Source: an uncultured Roseicyclus sp.
GTDB taxonomy: Bacteria > Pseudomonadota > Alphaproteobacteria > Rhodobacterales > Rhodobacteraceae
DNA: 64,000 bases
Assembly: GCA_937139335.1 (NCBI GenBank)
Contig: CAKZPN010000046.1
Location: 1-64,000, forward strand
Direction of reading: 5' to 3'
Shown: one piece after another, positions 51,598 to 59,272 of the stretch
Numbering within the stretch: the stretch's first letter is position 1
Layout of the letters: the number at the start of each line of letters is the position of its first letter
Translations under genes and position numbers: made by a program
The notes under the pieces: generated by a model
What the model saw: only the letters and a program-made list of their open reading frames with translations
What the model was told of the DNA's origin: nothing
The model's database searches: none

Positions 51598-52971
51598 TCA
51601 GAGCCTTTCGGTGCTGTCGGGGGTCAGGGCACGCGCGAGGCGTTCCTCGAGACGGGCGCGCGCATCGCTGAGACGGTCGAGGGCCGCGGCGTCATCTGCA
51701 GCGTGATCCGCAGCTTCGGCAAGGCGGTCGTCCGAAAGGGGGTCGGTCGGACGGCCGTTCACGCGCACCTCGTAATGCAGGTTCGGCCCGGTTGCGGTGC
51801 CCGTTGCACCGACGTGGCCGATGAGATCCCCCGCCGCGACACGGTCGCCTTGGGATAGCCCGTCCGGGATGGCGCTGAGGTGGGCGTAAAGGGTCGTAGT
51901 CTCCGACCCATGCGCGATCTCGACAACACGGCCGTAGCCGCCCCGCGAGCCGACAAAGCTGACGCGGCCCGGTGCGGTCGCGTAGACGGGGGTGCCCCGC
52001 GCGGCCGCGAAATCGACGCCCGTGTGCATCCGCACATCGCCGTAAACAGGGTGCGTCCTGCGCCCGAACACGGAACTGAGCCGCGCGCCCTCGACTGGCT
52101 GCGCGAAGACGCGCAGAACCACGCCATCACGGTAAATCGTGGCCCGCCCGGAGCCATCCTCCGGCCAGACGATCTCGAACAGCGTGTCGCCAAGGTCAAG
52201 CGCCGCGAAGGTCAGGTCCGGCTGGCCGACGATGTCGTCGCCTATCCGCGCCTCGCGCCACATCAGCCTAAGGGTTTCGCCACCTGTCAGGTCGCGCCGG
52301 AAATCCACGGCGCCACCCAGCATCTGCGCCAGATCGACCGCGAAGCGTGCCGGAATGCCGCTCGCGTCGAGCGCCACGAAGACCGAGCTTTCGATGCGGG
52401 CTTCACCAGCGAGGTGGACGGTTTCAGGATCGGGCGCGAGCACGCGGGTCGCAACTTTCGCGCCAAAGACAGCCTCGATCCGGACGCCGTCATCTATCTC
52501 CAGAACGACGCGACGCGGGCTGCCTTCCGGGGTGGCTGTGACGCTCAGGGCATGTCCCGGACGCAAACGGCGCAGGTCGAACTCCGCCGCAAGTGCAAGC
52601 GCCACCTCGGCGCGCACCGGGGCGGCGAGGCCAGCTTCTGCGAGAACCTCGTCAAGCGTCTCGCCTGCGGCGATCTCGCGGGACCATATCCGGATCGAAG
52701 GCTCGACCCTCGGAAGCGATGGCGCGACTACCACGGCAGACGGCAGAACCGGTGGGCTGACCATCGGGGCAACATCCGAACGGGCGAGGGTCGGCGCGAG
52801 GACCGGCGCCTCAGTGGACGCCGGCATGGGCATGGCCTCAGGCGTCCAGAGTGCAGCCTCGGCAAGACCGGGCGGAACAGGGTCCCGTGTCCAGGTGCCC
52901 GAAAGCGCGAGGGCAGTCGCAGACACGCTTCCCGCCGTCACGATTCCGACTGCCAGATACCTCAGCTTCAT
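51598..52971 (-). CDS. M23-family murein endopeptidase-like protein
   Basis: The 457-aa protein has an N-terminal hydrophobic anchor (AVGIVTAGSVSATALAL), a Pro/Ala-rich linker, a middle domain resembling the OapA/LysM-like region of MepM proteins, and a C-terminal LytM domain. That domain has GRRTHPVYGDVRMHTGVDFAAARGTPVYA (HxxxD zinc ligands) and GPNLHYEVRVNGRPTDPL (HxH reduced to LHYE with the catalytic His kept). It ends with a helical tail. The start overlaps the SCO stop (ATGA). It would cut peptidoglycan crosslinks in the periplasm. Confidence 0.88.
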   Translation of the reverse strand: MKLRYLAVGIVTAGSVSATALALSGTWTRDPVPPGLAEAALWTPEAMPMPASTEAPVLAPTLARSDVAPMVSPPVLPSAVVVAPSLPRVEPSIRIWSREIAAGETLDEVLAEAGLAAPVRAEVALALAAEFDLRRLRPGHALSVTATPEGSPRRVVLEIDDGVRIEAVFGAKVATRVLAPDPETVHLAGEARIESSVFVALDASGIPARFAVDLAQMLGGAVDFRRDLTGGETLRLMWREARIGDDIVGQPDLTFAALDLGDTLFEIVWPEDGSGRATIYRDGVVLRVFAQPVEGARLSSVFGRRTHPVYGDVRMHTGVDFAAARGTPVYATAPGRVSFVGSRGGYGRVVEIAHGSETTTLYAHLSAIPDGLSQGDRVAAGDLIGHVGATGTATGPNLHYEVRVNGRPTDPLSDDRLAEAADHAADDAAALDRLSDARARLEERLARALTPDSTERL

Positions 52972-53594
52972 GTCGCCCCCTCCGTTTCTTCTTCCAGCGC
53001 CCGGCGAATCTTGGGCACTGCGAACTCCCTCGGTTCGTGATAGTCGATCATGCTGACGAACCGGCCGGCCGCGTCGAACAGGAACACGCTCGCCGTGTGG
53101 TTCATGGTGTAGTCGCCGCCGTCGGTCGGAACACGCTCGTAGCTCGCCCGGAACCCTTCTGCCGCGCGTGCTATCTGATCTTGCGCACCGGTCCAGCCGC
53201 GGATCGCCGGATGGAAATAGCCGACGTACTCGGCCATCGTCTCGACGGTGTCGCGGTCCGGATCCACGGTGATGAAGACCACGTTCATCTGCCCGGCATC
53301 CTCGCCGAGCGCATCGAGCCAGCCGGAAATGTCCGACAGCGTGGTCGGACAGACGTCGGGGCAGAAGGTGAAGCCGAAGAACACCATGGTCGGACGGTCG
53401 ACCAGGGTCTCCGGGCCAACCGGCTGCCCCTCGTGATCAGTAAGACGAAAGTCCATTTCAGTGAGCGGTAGGGGAAGGCTTGCCACGGCCTCCGGCGCGC
53501 CGGGGCCGTCCACCCGCCACCAGCCGACGAACAGCGTCAGCCCCATGGCACCCAGAGCAGTGGCGCCGTATCCAAGAGCCGTTCGGCGCCGCAT
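52968..53594 (-). CDS. SCO-family copper/redox protein (first copy)
   Basis: The 208-aa protein is anchored by an N-terminal segment (ALGYGATALGAMGLTLFVGWW). Its thioredoxin fold carries FGFTFCPDVCPTTLSDISGWLDAL (the CxxxC copper site), FITVDPDRDT and the distal ligand His in MNHTASVFLFD. SCO proteins deliver copper to cytochrome oxidase or act as thiol reductases. Its ATG overlaps the PCuAC stop (TGATG) and its stop overlaps the M23 start. Confidence 0.92.
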   Translation of the reverse strand: MRRRTALGYGATALGAMGLTLFVGWWRVDGPGAPEAVASLPLPLTEMDFRLTDHEGQPVGPETLVDRPTMVFFGFTFCPDVCPTTLSDISGWLDALGEDAGQMNVVFITVDPDRDTVETMAEYVGYFHPAIRGWTGAQDQIARAAEGFRASYERVPTDGGDYTMNHTASVFLFDAAGRFVSMIDYHEPREFAVPKIRRALEEETEGAT

Positions 53595-54058
53595 CAGCCC
53601 TCCGGCCCGCGCGCCGCAAAGCCGAGAATTGGCACCTCAACAGTTACGTTCCCGCCATCCGAAAAGTTCAGTGTCAGCGGGAAACTTTGTCCCTCGATCA
53701 TCTGCTCCTGTAGCTGCATGAGCATCGCGTGCAGCCCGCCGGGCGCCAGTTCCGCGGCTTCGCCGGGGGCAATTGTTATCTCACCCGCAGGAGCCATCGA
53801 GCTGACGCCCGCGGCGCTGGTCGTGGTCTCGTGGATCTCCGGCATCATGGCGAGCGGCGTGGAAATGCCGGTCAGCGTCACGGCCTCGTCCCCGATGTTG
53901 CGGATCGTCATGTAGGCGGCACCGGGCCGGTTCATGCCGATCGAGGCGCGCGCCCATGCGTCATCGACGACCACATCCTCCGACCCGGCAAGGGCGACAC
54001 CGGTAGTGAGCGCAAGTGTGGTGAGGGTCGCCAGCATCGTGATGGTGAGCTTGGTCAT
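53594..54058 (-). CDS. PCu(A)C-type periplasmic copper chaperone
   Basis: The 154-aa protein has a signal peptide ending VALAGS. The copper site follows the family rule His-x(n)-Met ... His-x-Met: MPEIHETTTSAAGVSSM and, 20 or so residues later, GGLHAMLMQL. Other signatures are DAWARASIGMNRPGAAYMTIRN and GQSFPLTLNF. It would carry Cu(I) in the periplasm, typically handing it to SCO proteins, two of which are in this operon. The start at 54056-54058 gives the complete signal peptide; the 12-codon upstream extension is not expected. Confidence 0.93.
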   Translation of the reverse strand: MTKLTITMLATLTTLALTTGVALAGSEDVVVDDAWARASIGMNRPGAAYMTIRNIGDEAVTLTGISTPLAMMPEIHETTTSAAGVSSMAPAGEITIAPGEAAELAPGGLHAMLMQLQEQMIEGQSFPLTLNFSDGGNVTVEVPILGFAARGPEG

Positions 54059-54090
54059 TCGTAAGTGCCTCCTTGTCGTGCGGGCCAGGG

Positions 54091-54750
54091 TCACGAGCCG
54101 CTCGCGGTTACTTCCTCGGCCACCAGCGCGCGCAGTTCGGCCTCACCGAACGGATCGAGCGGCCGCCCGTTGACGAAGAATGTGGGCGTCTGGCGCACAC
54201 CCATGGTTTCGACATCGGCGCGGTCCTGGTTCAGGATCGCCACGACATCCGGCGCGAGCATCTGCGTGCGCGCCGCTTCCACATCCAGCCCTGCGGTCGC
54301 AGCGACCTCCAGAATCAGTCCCGGAGCCGGCGCGCCATGCGAGGCCCACCGGGGCTGCTCGCGCAGCAGCGCCTCCATCACGGGCTCGTAGACGTCCTGC
54401 ATCCGGGCCGCCTCGAGCACGCGGATCGCTTCCTCCGACGCTTCGCCGTGGAACGGCGTGTAGCGGATCGCGACGCGCACAGCGTCGCCGTGCTCTTCCA
54501 TGATGTCCTTGACCACCGGATAGAAGGCGCGGCACGCCTCGCAGGCCGGATCGAAGAACTCGACGATGGTGACGCGGGCATCCTCGGGTCCGAGGATCGG
54601 GGAGTAAGACCGCAGCAGCGCCTCGCTCTGTTCTGGCGGAACCGTTGCGGTCGCGGCGACGGACGCGGGACGTGTCGTGAACCAGGCCGCTGCGGCAAAG
54701 ACGGCAACGGCGACGGCAACAACGGAGAGCATGATAGCGCGACGATTCAT
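54091..54750 (-). CDS. DsbA-family thiol-disulphide oxidoreductase
   Basis: The 219-aa protein has an N-terminal signal anchor (AIMLSVVAVAVAVFAAAAWFTT). The thioredoxin fold carries VTIVEFFDPACEACRAFYPVVKDIM (CEAC active site) and a cis-Pro loop in RQTPTFFVNGRPLD; the helical insertion holds YTPFHGEASEEAIRVLEAA. It resembles DsbA/BdbD-type oxidases. Its start overlaps the DsbB-like gene (ATGA), so the pair likely works as oxidant and reoxidant for periplasmic Cys pairs such as those of DUF411 and SCO. Confidence 0.9.
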   Translation of the reverse strand: MNRRAIMLSVVAVAVAVFAAAAWFTTRPASVAATATVPPEQSEALLRSYSPILGPEDARVTIVEFFDPACEACRAFYPVVKDIMEEHGDAVRVAIRYTPFHGEASEEAIRVLEAARMQDVYEPVMEALLREQPRWASHGAPAPGLILEVAATAGLDVEAARTQMLAPDVVAILNQDRADVETMGVRQTPTFFVNGRPLDPFGEAELRALVAEEVTASGS

Positions 54751-55172
54751 GAGCGCGGGTCCTTCAGAGAGAGGGCCGACAGGCTCGCGGTGAGCGTGAA
54801 GGCGACAAGCGACAGGAGCGGGATCGGAACCCCGAGGATCAATTGATTGGCGTCGGTGCAGGAGGGGCCGGTCGCCGTGCAGGGCTGGATGGGCTCCGGG
54901 ATGATGCCGACGTAAAGGCCCATGTGCCAGAGCGCGACGGCCCCGCCGCAAAGGCTAAGCGCCACGCCATAGCGTCCGACGCGGGCGTCGCGCCACCACA
55001 GGCCGAGGCCCAGAACGATGGGTAGCGGGAACATGAATGCGCGCTGGTACCAGCACAGCAGACAAGGCATCTGGCCCAGCACCTCGCCGATGAACAGCAC
55101 CGAGAGCGTTGCCACGAGCGCCACCACCCAGGCGGCAGTCAGAGCCGCTTCTCCGGTCAATCCCCGATTCAT
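54747..55172 (-). CDS. DsbB-family disulphide oxidoreductase
   Basis: The 141-aa membrane protein has four transmembrane segments. A Cys pair lies in the first periplasmic loop (MPCLLCWYQRAFMFPL, the CxxC next to WYQR) and a second pair in the other loop (IQPCTATGPSCTDAN). The short length and CLLCWYQR motif fit the BdbC/DsbB branch. It passes electrons from DsbA to quinone. It overlaps the SCO gene upstream and the DsbA-like gene downstream by 4 bp each. Confidence 0.92.
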   Translation of the reverse strand: MNRGLTGEAALTAAWVVALVATLSVLFIGEVLGQMPCLLCWYQRAFMFPLPIVLGLGLWWRDARVGRYGVALSLCGGAVALWHMGLYVGIIPEPIQPCTATGPSCTDANQLILGVPIPLLSLVAFTLTASLSALSLKDPRS

Positions 55173-55795
55173 CCGGCGACGCGCCCCCTCAGATCGGCAA
55201 GGATCTCCTCGGCCGGGGTGCCGTAGCTCCAGGCTTTCACAAAGCGACCTTCCGGGTTGAAGAGGAACAGTTGCGAAGAATGACCCAATGTATATCCACC
55301 TGGTGCCGAGGCATCTTCGACCCGTTCGTAAAAGATGTGAAAGTTCTCCGCGGTCCAGTCGATCTGGTCCGGTGTCCCCGTCAGGCCCACGATCCCAGCC
55401 TCGAACCTTGGCACAAACTCCGCGAGGACGGAGGGCGTATCCCGTTCAGGATCGATGCTTATGAAGATCGGTTGGACCTCTGCTGCGCCTTCTTCCAGCC
55501 CGTCCATGACCGTGGCCACCTCGGCCAGCGTCGTCGGGCAGACATCGGGGCAATTGGCGAAGCCGAAGAAGACCAGCATCCACCGACCAGCGTAATCTTC
55601 CTGCGTCCGGACCATCCCGGTGTGATCCGTCAATTCGAACACTGCGGGAAATGATGCATTGTGTTCGGCTGTTCGATCGGCACGATAATCGGCGGCGAGG
55701 AGCAGCCAGATGAACGCCAAGCTCGCAAGACCCGCCAGGGTCCATAATACCTTTTGAAGGAAAGTCAGTCTCAATGCCTTTTGCCGTCTACACAT
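55169..55795 (-). CDS. SCO-family copper/redox protein (second copy, first gene of operon)
   Basis: The 208-aa protein has an N-terminal membrane anchor (VLWTLAGLASLAFIWLLLA). The SCO motifs are FFGFANCPDVCPTTLAEVATVMDGL (CxxxC), FISIDPERDT and the His ligand in TLGHSSQLFLF. It differs enough from the copy at 52968 to be an old paralogue. It is the promoter-proximal gene of an eight-gene minus-strand operon; a MerR-type promoter at 55810-55840 lies 15 nt upstream of the coding start. Confidence 0.92.
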   Translation of the reverse strand: MCRRQKALRLTFLQKVLWTLAGLASLAFIWLLLAADYRADRTAEHNASFPAVFELTDHTGMVRTQEDYAGRWMLVFFGFANCPDVCPTTLAEVATVMDGLEEGAAEVQPIFISIDPERDTPSVLAEFVPRFEAGIVGLTGTPDQIDWTAENFHIFYERVEDASAPGGYTLGHSSQLFLFNPEGRFVKAWSYGTPAEEILADLRGRVAG

Positions 55796-55809
55796 TTTGA
55801 TTTTCCGAG

Positions 55810-55840
55810 TGCTTACACTCTCTAGCTACTAGAGGTTCAA
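55810..55840 (-). promoter_or_regulatory. MerR-type promoter of the SCO-Dsb-PCuAC operon
   Basis: On the minus strand: TTGAAC (55835-55840), a 19-bp spacer holding the perfect dyad CTCTAG-TAG-CTAGAG (55820-55834), then TAAGCA (55810-55815). It has the same geometry as the sites before the ATPase and the transglutaminase-CDF pair. Confidence 0.82.
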
Positions 55841-55948
55841 CCCTTAAAGTTTGGGAGCACGTGAACCTCACGAACCTGTGTTTCGGCGCGCGTGCTTGCC
55901 ATTTGACCGGGCAAAACCTACCAACACTAAAGCATTACGGAGGCGCCC

Positions 55949-56377
55949 ATGCTGACGATCGGCAGTCTGGCCAAGAAAACCGGCACCAAGGTGCAGACGA
56001 TCCGCTATTACGAGCAGATCGGTCTGATGCTGGAACCTGGCCGGACCGAGGGTGGCCAGCGCCGCTATGGCGACGATGAGCTAGACAGGCTCGCCTTCAT
56101 CCGGCACGCGCGACAGTTAGGCTTTTCCCTCGAAGCAATCCGGGAATTGCTGGACCTCAGCGATCACCCCCATCGCCCGTGCCTTGAGGCCGACGCCATC
56201 GCGCGCAAGCAGTTGAAGCAGGTGGAGCAGCGCCTTGCGCGACTGGAAGCCCTGCGCACCGAACTCATGCGCATGGTGCAGGAATGCAGTGGCGGGCAGA
56301 CGGCCGATTGCCGCGTGCTGGAGGTGCTGCGCGACCATTCCGAGTGCCTGACGGACCACGACGAGATCGGCGCCTGA
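55949..56377 (+). CDS. MerR-family metal-sensing activator (Zn/Cd/Pb type)
   Basis: The 142-aa regulator has an N-terminal winged HTH ([32 protein letters not shown]), a dimer helix and a metal loop. Cys78 (in HRPC), Cys113 and Cys121 (CSGGQTADC) are placed like the three cysteines of the ZntR/CadR/PbrR class; Cys133 is extra. CueR has Ser instead of Cys at the first place, which argues against a pure copper sensor. It lies between two of its three probable target promoters. A GGAGG-like sequence precedes the ATG. ynfA follows 1 nt after the stop. Confidence 0.9.
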   Translation: MLTIGSLAKKTGTKVQTIRYYEQIGLMLEPGRTEGGQRRYGDDELDRLAFIRHARQLGFSLEAIRELLDLSDHPHRPCLEADAIARKQLKQVEQRLARLEALRTELMRMVQECSGGQTADCRVLEVLRDHSECLTDHDEIGA

Positions 56378-56378
56378 G

Positions 56379-56705
56379 ATGCCCGCCGCGCTCGCCTATC
56401 CGCTCGCGGCCTTGGCCGAGATCGCCGGATGCTTCGCGATCTGGGCGTGGTGGCGTCTCGGTGCGTCCGCCCTCTGGCTCGTTCCCGGCGTGGCCGCGCT
56501 GGTCGCGTTCGGCTGGCTTCTGGCGCAGGTCGACACCGTGGCGGCGGGACGCGCCTTTGCGGCCTATGGCGGGGTCTATATCGCGGCATCAGTTCTGTGG
56601 ATGTGGCTCGCGGAAGGACACAGGCCGGATGGGTGGGACGTTCTGGGGACCGCGGTATGCCTGGTTGGCGCCGCGATCATTCTAGCCGCGCCGCGCGGGG
56701 CGTGA
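56379..56705 (+). CDS. YnfA/UPF0060 family membrane protein
   Basis: The 108-aa protein has four transmembrane helices. The family opening is [24 protein letters not shown] and [44 protein letters not shown] closes it. YnfA proteins belong to the drug/metabolite transporter superfamily and are often found beside metal or biocide resistance genes; substrates are unsettled. It is transcribed with merR. Confidence 0.9.
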   Translation: MPAALAYPLAALAEIAGCFAIWAWWRLGASALWLVPGVAALVAFGWLLAQVDTVAAGRAFAAYGGVYIAASVLWMWLAEGHRPDGWDVLGTAVCLVGAAIILAAPRGA

Positions 56706-56714
56706 ACTCAGGGC

Positions 56715-56745
56715 TTGAAGCTACAGTCGCTGTAGCAATTAGCTC
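56715..56745 (+). promoter_or_regulatory. MerR-type promoter of the transglutaminase-CDF pair
   Basis: TTGAAG (56715-56720), a 19-bp spacer with the perfect dyad GCTACAG-TCG-CTGTAGC (56720-56736), then TAGCTC (56740-56745). It is the most symmetrical of the three sites. It lies 30 nt before the transglutaminase ATG, which has GAGGAGAG as ribosome-binding site. Confidence 0.85.
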
Positions 56746-56774
56746 TCTCCCATACCGATTCGAGGAGAGATGTC

Positions 56775-57545
56775 ATGATTCAAACAAACCCATTGCTCGC
56801 CCCCACGCGGCTCCTCGATTTCGAGAGTCCGGCAATCGCGGCACTATTGGAAGCGCGGCGTTGGAAAGCTCTGCCGCCTGACGCGCGGATCGGGGCCATC
56901 TACGATTTCGTCCGCAACCAAATCGCCTTCGGCTACAACCGCGCCGACGACATCCCGGCATCGCAGGTGCTGGCGGATGGTTTCGGTCAATGCAACACCA
57001 AGGGCACATTGCTGATGGCGCTGCTCAGGGGAGCCGGCATCCGGTGCAGATTGCATGGCTTCACCATTCACAAGGCGCTCCAGCGCGGTGTCGTCCCCGA
57101 GCTTGTCTATCCGGTCGCGCCCGCGGAAATCCTCCATTCCTGGATCGAGGTGGAGACCGGCGACACGTGGATCGACCTGGAAGGTTTCATCCTCGACGCG
57201 CCGTACCTCACGGCGTTGCAGCGGGCGTTCAGCGACAGTGACAGCCTCTGCGGCTATGGTGCGGGCACCGAGTGCCTGAACAGTCCGCCGGTCGAATGGA
57301 CGGGGGCCAGCACGTATATCCAGAAAACCGGCATTGCTCGGGATCTGGGAACATTCGAGACGCCGGACCAATTCTATGACGTGCACCGGCAAGCGTTCGG
57401 CCAGCTGCGCGATTGGCTCTATCGTCACATCGTCCGGCACTGGATGAATGCTCGGGTTCGCAGGATCCGCGATGGGCGCCTGCCTCTCAAGCCAGGCACT
57501 GCCCGGCTCAATTACCGCCACGAGGGGGACGCACATGCCGCATGA
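56775..57545 (+). CDS. Transglutaminase-like cysteine protease-fold protein
   Basis: The 256-aa cytoplasmic protein (no signal peptide) has a transglutaminase-like catalytic triad: Cys in GFGQCNTKGTLLMALLRGAGIRCRLHGF (about residue 76), His in EILHSWIEVE (about 122) and Asp in TWIDLEG (about 135). The C-terminal half has a CGYGAGTECLNSPPVEW segment and a basic helix. The substrate is unknown. It overlaps the CDF gene by 11 bp and is under a MerR-type promoter, so it belongs to the metal response. Confidence 0.85.
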   Translation: MIQTNPLLAPTRLLDFESPAIAALLEARRWKALPPDARIGAIYDFVRNQIAFGYNRADDIPASQVLADGFGQCNTKGTLLMALLRGAGIRCRLHGFTIHKALQRGVVPELVYPVAPAEILHSWIEVETGDTWIDLEGFILDAPYLTALQRAFSDSDSLCGYGAGTECLNSPPVEWTGASTYIQKTGIARDLGTFETPDQFYDVHRQAFGQLRDWLYRHIVRHWMNARVRRIRDGRLPLKPGTARLNYRHEGDAHAA

Positions 57546-58467
57546 TCATGGCCACGCCCATATCGACCCCAAGTCCGGCGATCGCCGCGTCTCCGTCGCG
57601 ATCTGGGCGAATGCTCTTCTGACCGTCGCGCAAATCGTCGGAGGCATCCTATCGGGCAGCCTCGCCCTGATCGCGGACGCGCTGCACAACTTCTCCGACA
57701 TGGCCTCGCTGGTCATCGCCTTCGCCGCGCGCAAGATTGCGCGGCGACCGGCGGACGAGCGCATGACCTTCGGCTATGGCCGGATCGAGATCGTCGCAGC
57801 GCTGATCAACTACACCACGCTGATCCTCGTCGGCTTCTACCTGATCTACGAAGGCGGGATGCGTATGATCGACCCGCCTGAGGTCGCCGGCTGGACGGTC
57901 GTGATCCTCGGTGGCGTGGCGCTTGCCGTGGACACGCTGACAGCGATGCTTACCTACTCGATGCAGAAGGGCAGCGTGAACATCCGCGCCCTGTTCCTGC
58001 ACAACCTGTCGGATGCGCTGGCCTCCGTCGCGGTCATCATCGGTGGCGCGCTCATCATCCTCTACGACATGCGATGGGTCGATCCTGCGATCACCATCGG
58101 TATCGCGCTGTACATCCTCTACCTGGCGTTCACGGAGATCGGCGGCCCCATTCGCACACTGATGCTCGGCAGTCCGCCCGACATCGACAACGACGCTGTC
58201 GTCGACGCGGTGCGCGGCATAGGCGGCGTGGCGGACATCCACCACGCTCATTTCTGGCAGATGCAGGAGCACGCGGCGGCACTCGATACGCATGTTGTGA
58301 TCGAGACAGGATCCTGGGAGCGCCTCGAGGACATCAAGGACGAGATCAAGCGAATGCTTGAGAGCCAGTTCGGCATTGCTCATTCAACGCTGGAATTCGA
58401 GCGACAAGAGCGGGCCCATCAGAACGCAAGCCTGTATGGACATGGAGGAAAGGAGGATGCTGGCTGA
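57535..58467 (+). CDS. Cation diffusion facilitator (Zn/Cd/Co exporter)
   Basis: The 310-aa CDF transporter starts at MPHDHGHAHID, giving a His-rich N-terminus. Six transmembrane segments carry the HxxxD pairs ALIADALHNFSDMASLVIAF (TM2) and FLHNLSDALASVAVIIGG (TM5), and the cytoplasmic C-terminal domain has GVADIHHAHFWQMQEHAAALDTHVVIE. It exchanges H+ for Zn(II) or Cd(II). The ATG lies inside the end of the transglutaminase gene. A short hairpin CCACCG/CGGTGG follows the stop. It is the last island gene before the right repeat. Confidence 0.93.
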   Translation: MPHDHGHAHIDPKSGDRRVSVAIWANALLTVAQIVGGILSGSLALIADALHNFSDMASLVIAFAARKIARRPADERMTFGYGRIEIVAALINYTTLILVGFYLIYEGGMRMIDPPEVAGWTVVILGGVALAVDTLTAMLTYSMQKGSVNIRALFLHNLSDALASVAVIIGGALIILYDMRWVDPAITIGIALYILYLAFTEIGGPIRTLMLGSPPDIDNDAVVDAVRGIGGVADIHHAHFWQMQEHAAALDTHVVIETGSWERLEDIKDEIKRMLESQFGIAHSTLEFERQERAHQNASLYGHGGKEDAG

Positions 58468-58555
58468 CACCAGCCACCGTGCGGTGGAGATGCGAAGTCG
58501 GGCATAAAGAAAACAATGACTTAGGGTGGAGAAGGTTGGATCTCAGGCCCATTCC

Positions 58556-58570
58556 CTCCGCCACTTGCCC
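58556..58570. repeat. Right attachment repeat (attR)
   Basis: An exact copy of the 15-bp CTCCGCCACTTGCCC found at the tRNA-Ser 3' end (24096-24110). Core genes resume 26 bp further on. Confidence 0.8.
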
Positions 58571-58596
58571 CCACGAACCTTGTTCGCGACCGGGCG

Positions 58597-58995
58597 TCAG
58601 CCTGCACCCCCGTGCCGGCCGTTCAGGTGCTGGCGTAGCAGCGCCACGTTGCGGGTGTTGCTCTTCACGCCGACGTCGAGGATGTCGCCCACCAGCGGCA
58701 CCAGGCCGACCAGCCAATCGATCCCGACATTCGCCGCCATGCGCGCCAGAACCGCGCTGGAGGCCCCCATCTCGCGCGCTTCGCGGAGGATGTAGATTGA
58801 GGGCGCCAGCGCCAGCGTGTCGCCGACGCCGGGCAGCAGCCCGAGGATCGAATCCCAGCCGAACCGGATCTGCGTCAAGGGGATGCGAAACGCCCGATCC
58901 ATCCGGCGCGCGAGCCTCTCGAGCCGGTCGAGCCGCGCCGCGCGGTCGACATGCGGCGATGCGACCGTGGCAGGCTGGTGCGCCTCACGGGGCAT
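58597..58995 (-). CDS. DUF4112 family protein
   Basis: The 132-aa protein starts at MPREAHQPAT; its ATG overlaps the Pmp3-like gene stop. The DUF4112 core is LERLARRMDRAFRIPLTQIRFGWDSILGLLPGVGDTLALAPSIYILREAREMGASSAVLARMAANVGIDWLVGLVPLVGDILDVGVKSNTRN, with two hydrophobic segments. Function is unknown. It is the first chromosomal gene to the right of the island; without the island it would lie directly beside tRNA-Ser. Confidence 0.9.
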   Translation of the reverse strand: MPREAHQPATVASPHVDRAARLDRLERLARRMDRAFRIPLTQIRFGWDSILGLLPGVGDTLALAPSIYILREAREMGASSAVLARMAANVGIDWLVGLVPLVGDILDVGVKSNTRNVALLRQHLNGRHGGAG

Positions 58996-59168
58996 CACGC
59001 GGTCCGGCCGTCCCGGCTGGCGATGATGTAGACGGCGTGCACGATGCCGGGCACGTAGCCCAGGATCGTGAGCAGGATGTTGATCCAGAAATGCTTGCCG
59101 AGCCCCTCTTGCAGAAAGACGCCGAGGGGCGGCAGCAGGATGGCGATGACGATGCGGACGAAATCCAT
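58995..59168 (-). CDS. Pmp3/YqaE-family small membrane protein
   Basis: The 57-aa proteolipid has two transmembrane helices: MDFVRIVIAILLPPLGVFLQEGLGKHFWINILLTILGYVPGIVHAVYIIA. This is the full Pmp3 signature, linked to membrane potential and salt stress in other organisms. The ATG at 59166-59168 gives the normal length; an earlier start at 59186 would add 6 residues. It is coupled to the DUF4112 gene. Confidence 0.92.
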   Translation of the reverse strand: MDFVRIVIAILLPPLGVFLQEGLGKHFWINILLTILGYVPGIVHAVYIIASRDGRTA

Positions 59169-59272
59169 GGCATTGCTCCGGTGCATTGGTGTCGGTCACC
59201 TAACCAATGCGGAGCGGCGCGGGTCAGTTCCGGCAACCTGCGCCGCCAGGGGCCATCCGCGACCCCGCCGCC

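Larger units (their letters stand above)
24111..58570. mobile_element. Genomic island: defective prophage with defence and heavy-metal cargo
   Basis: The segment is bounded by 15-bp direct repeats, the left one inside tRNA-Ser(CGA). Contents in order: type I restriction-modification with two add-on genes, integration/replication operon with a large serine recombinase, QueC-like two-gene system, SRAP, ParB-methyltransferase, small terminases, a second serine recombinase, broken endolysin, spanins, then metal-resistance genes. Housekeeping genes resume on both sides. No tyrosine integrase was found, so either the large serine recombinase inserted it or the integrase has been lost. Confidence 0.8.

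Noticed and set aside
24104..58570. Tyrosine integrase expected for a tRNA-targeted island
   Set aside because: No frame showed the R-H-R-Y pattern. The only recombinases are of the serine type, so the integrase assignment is left open.
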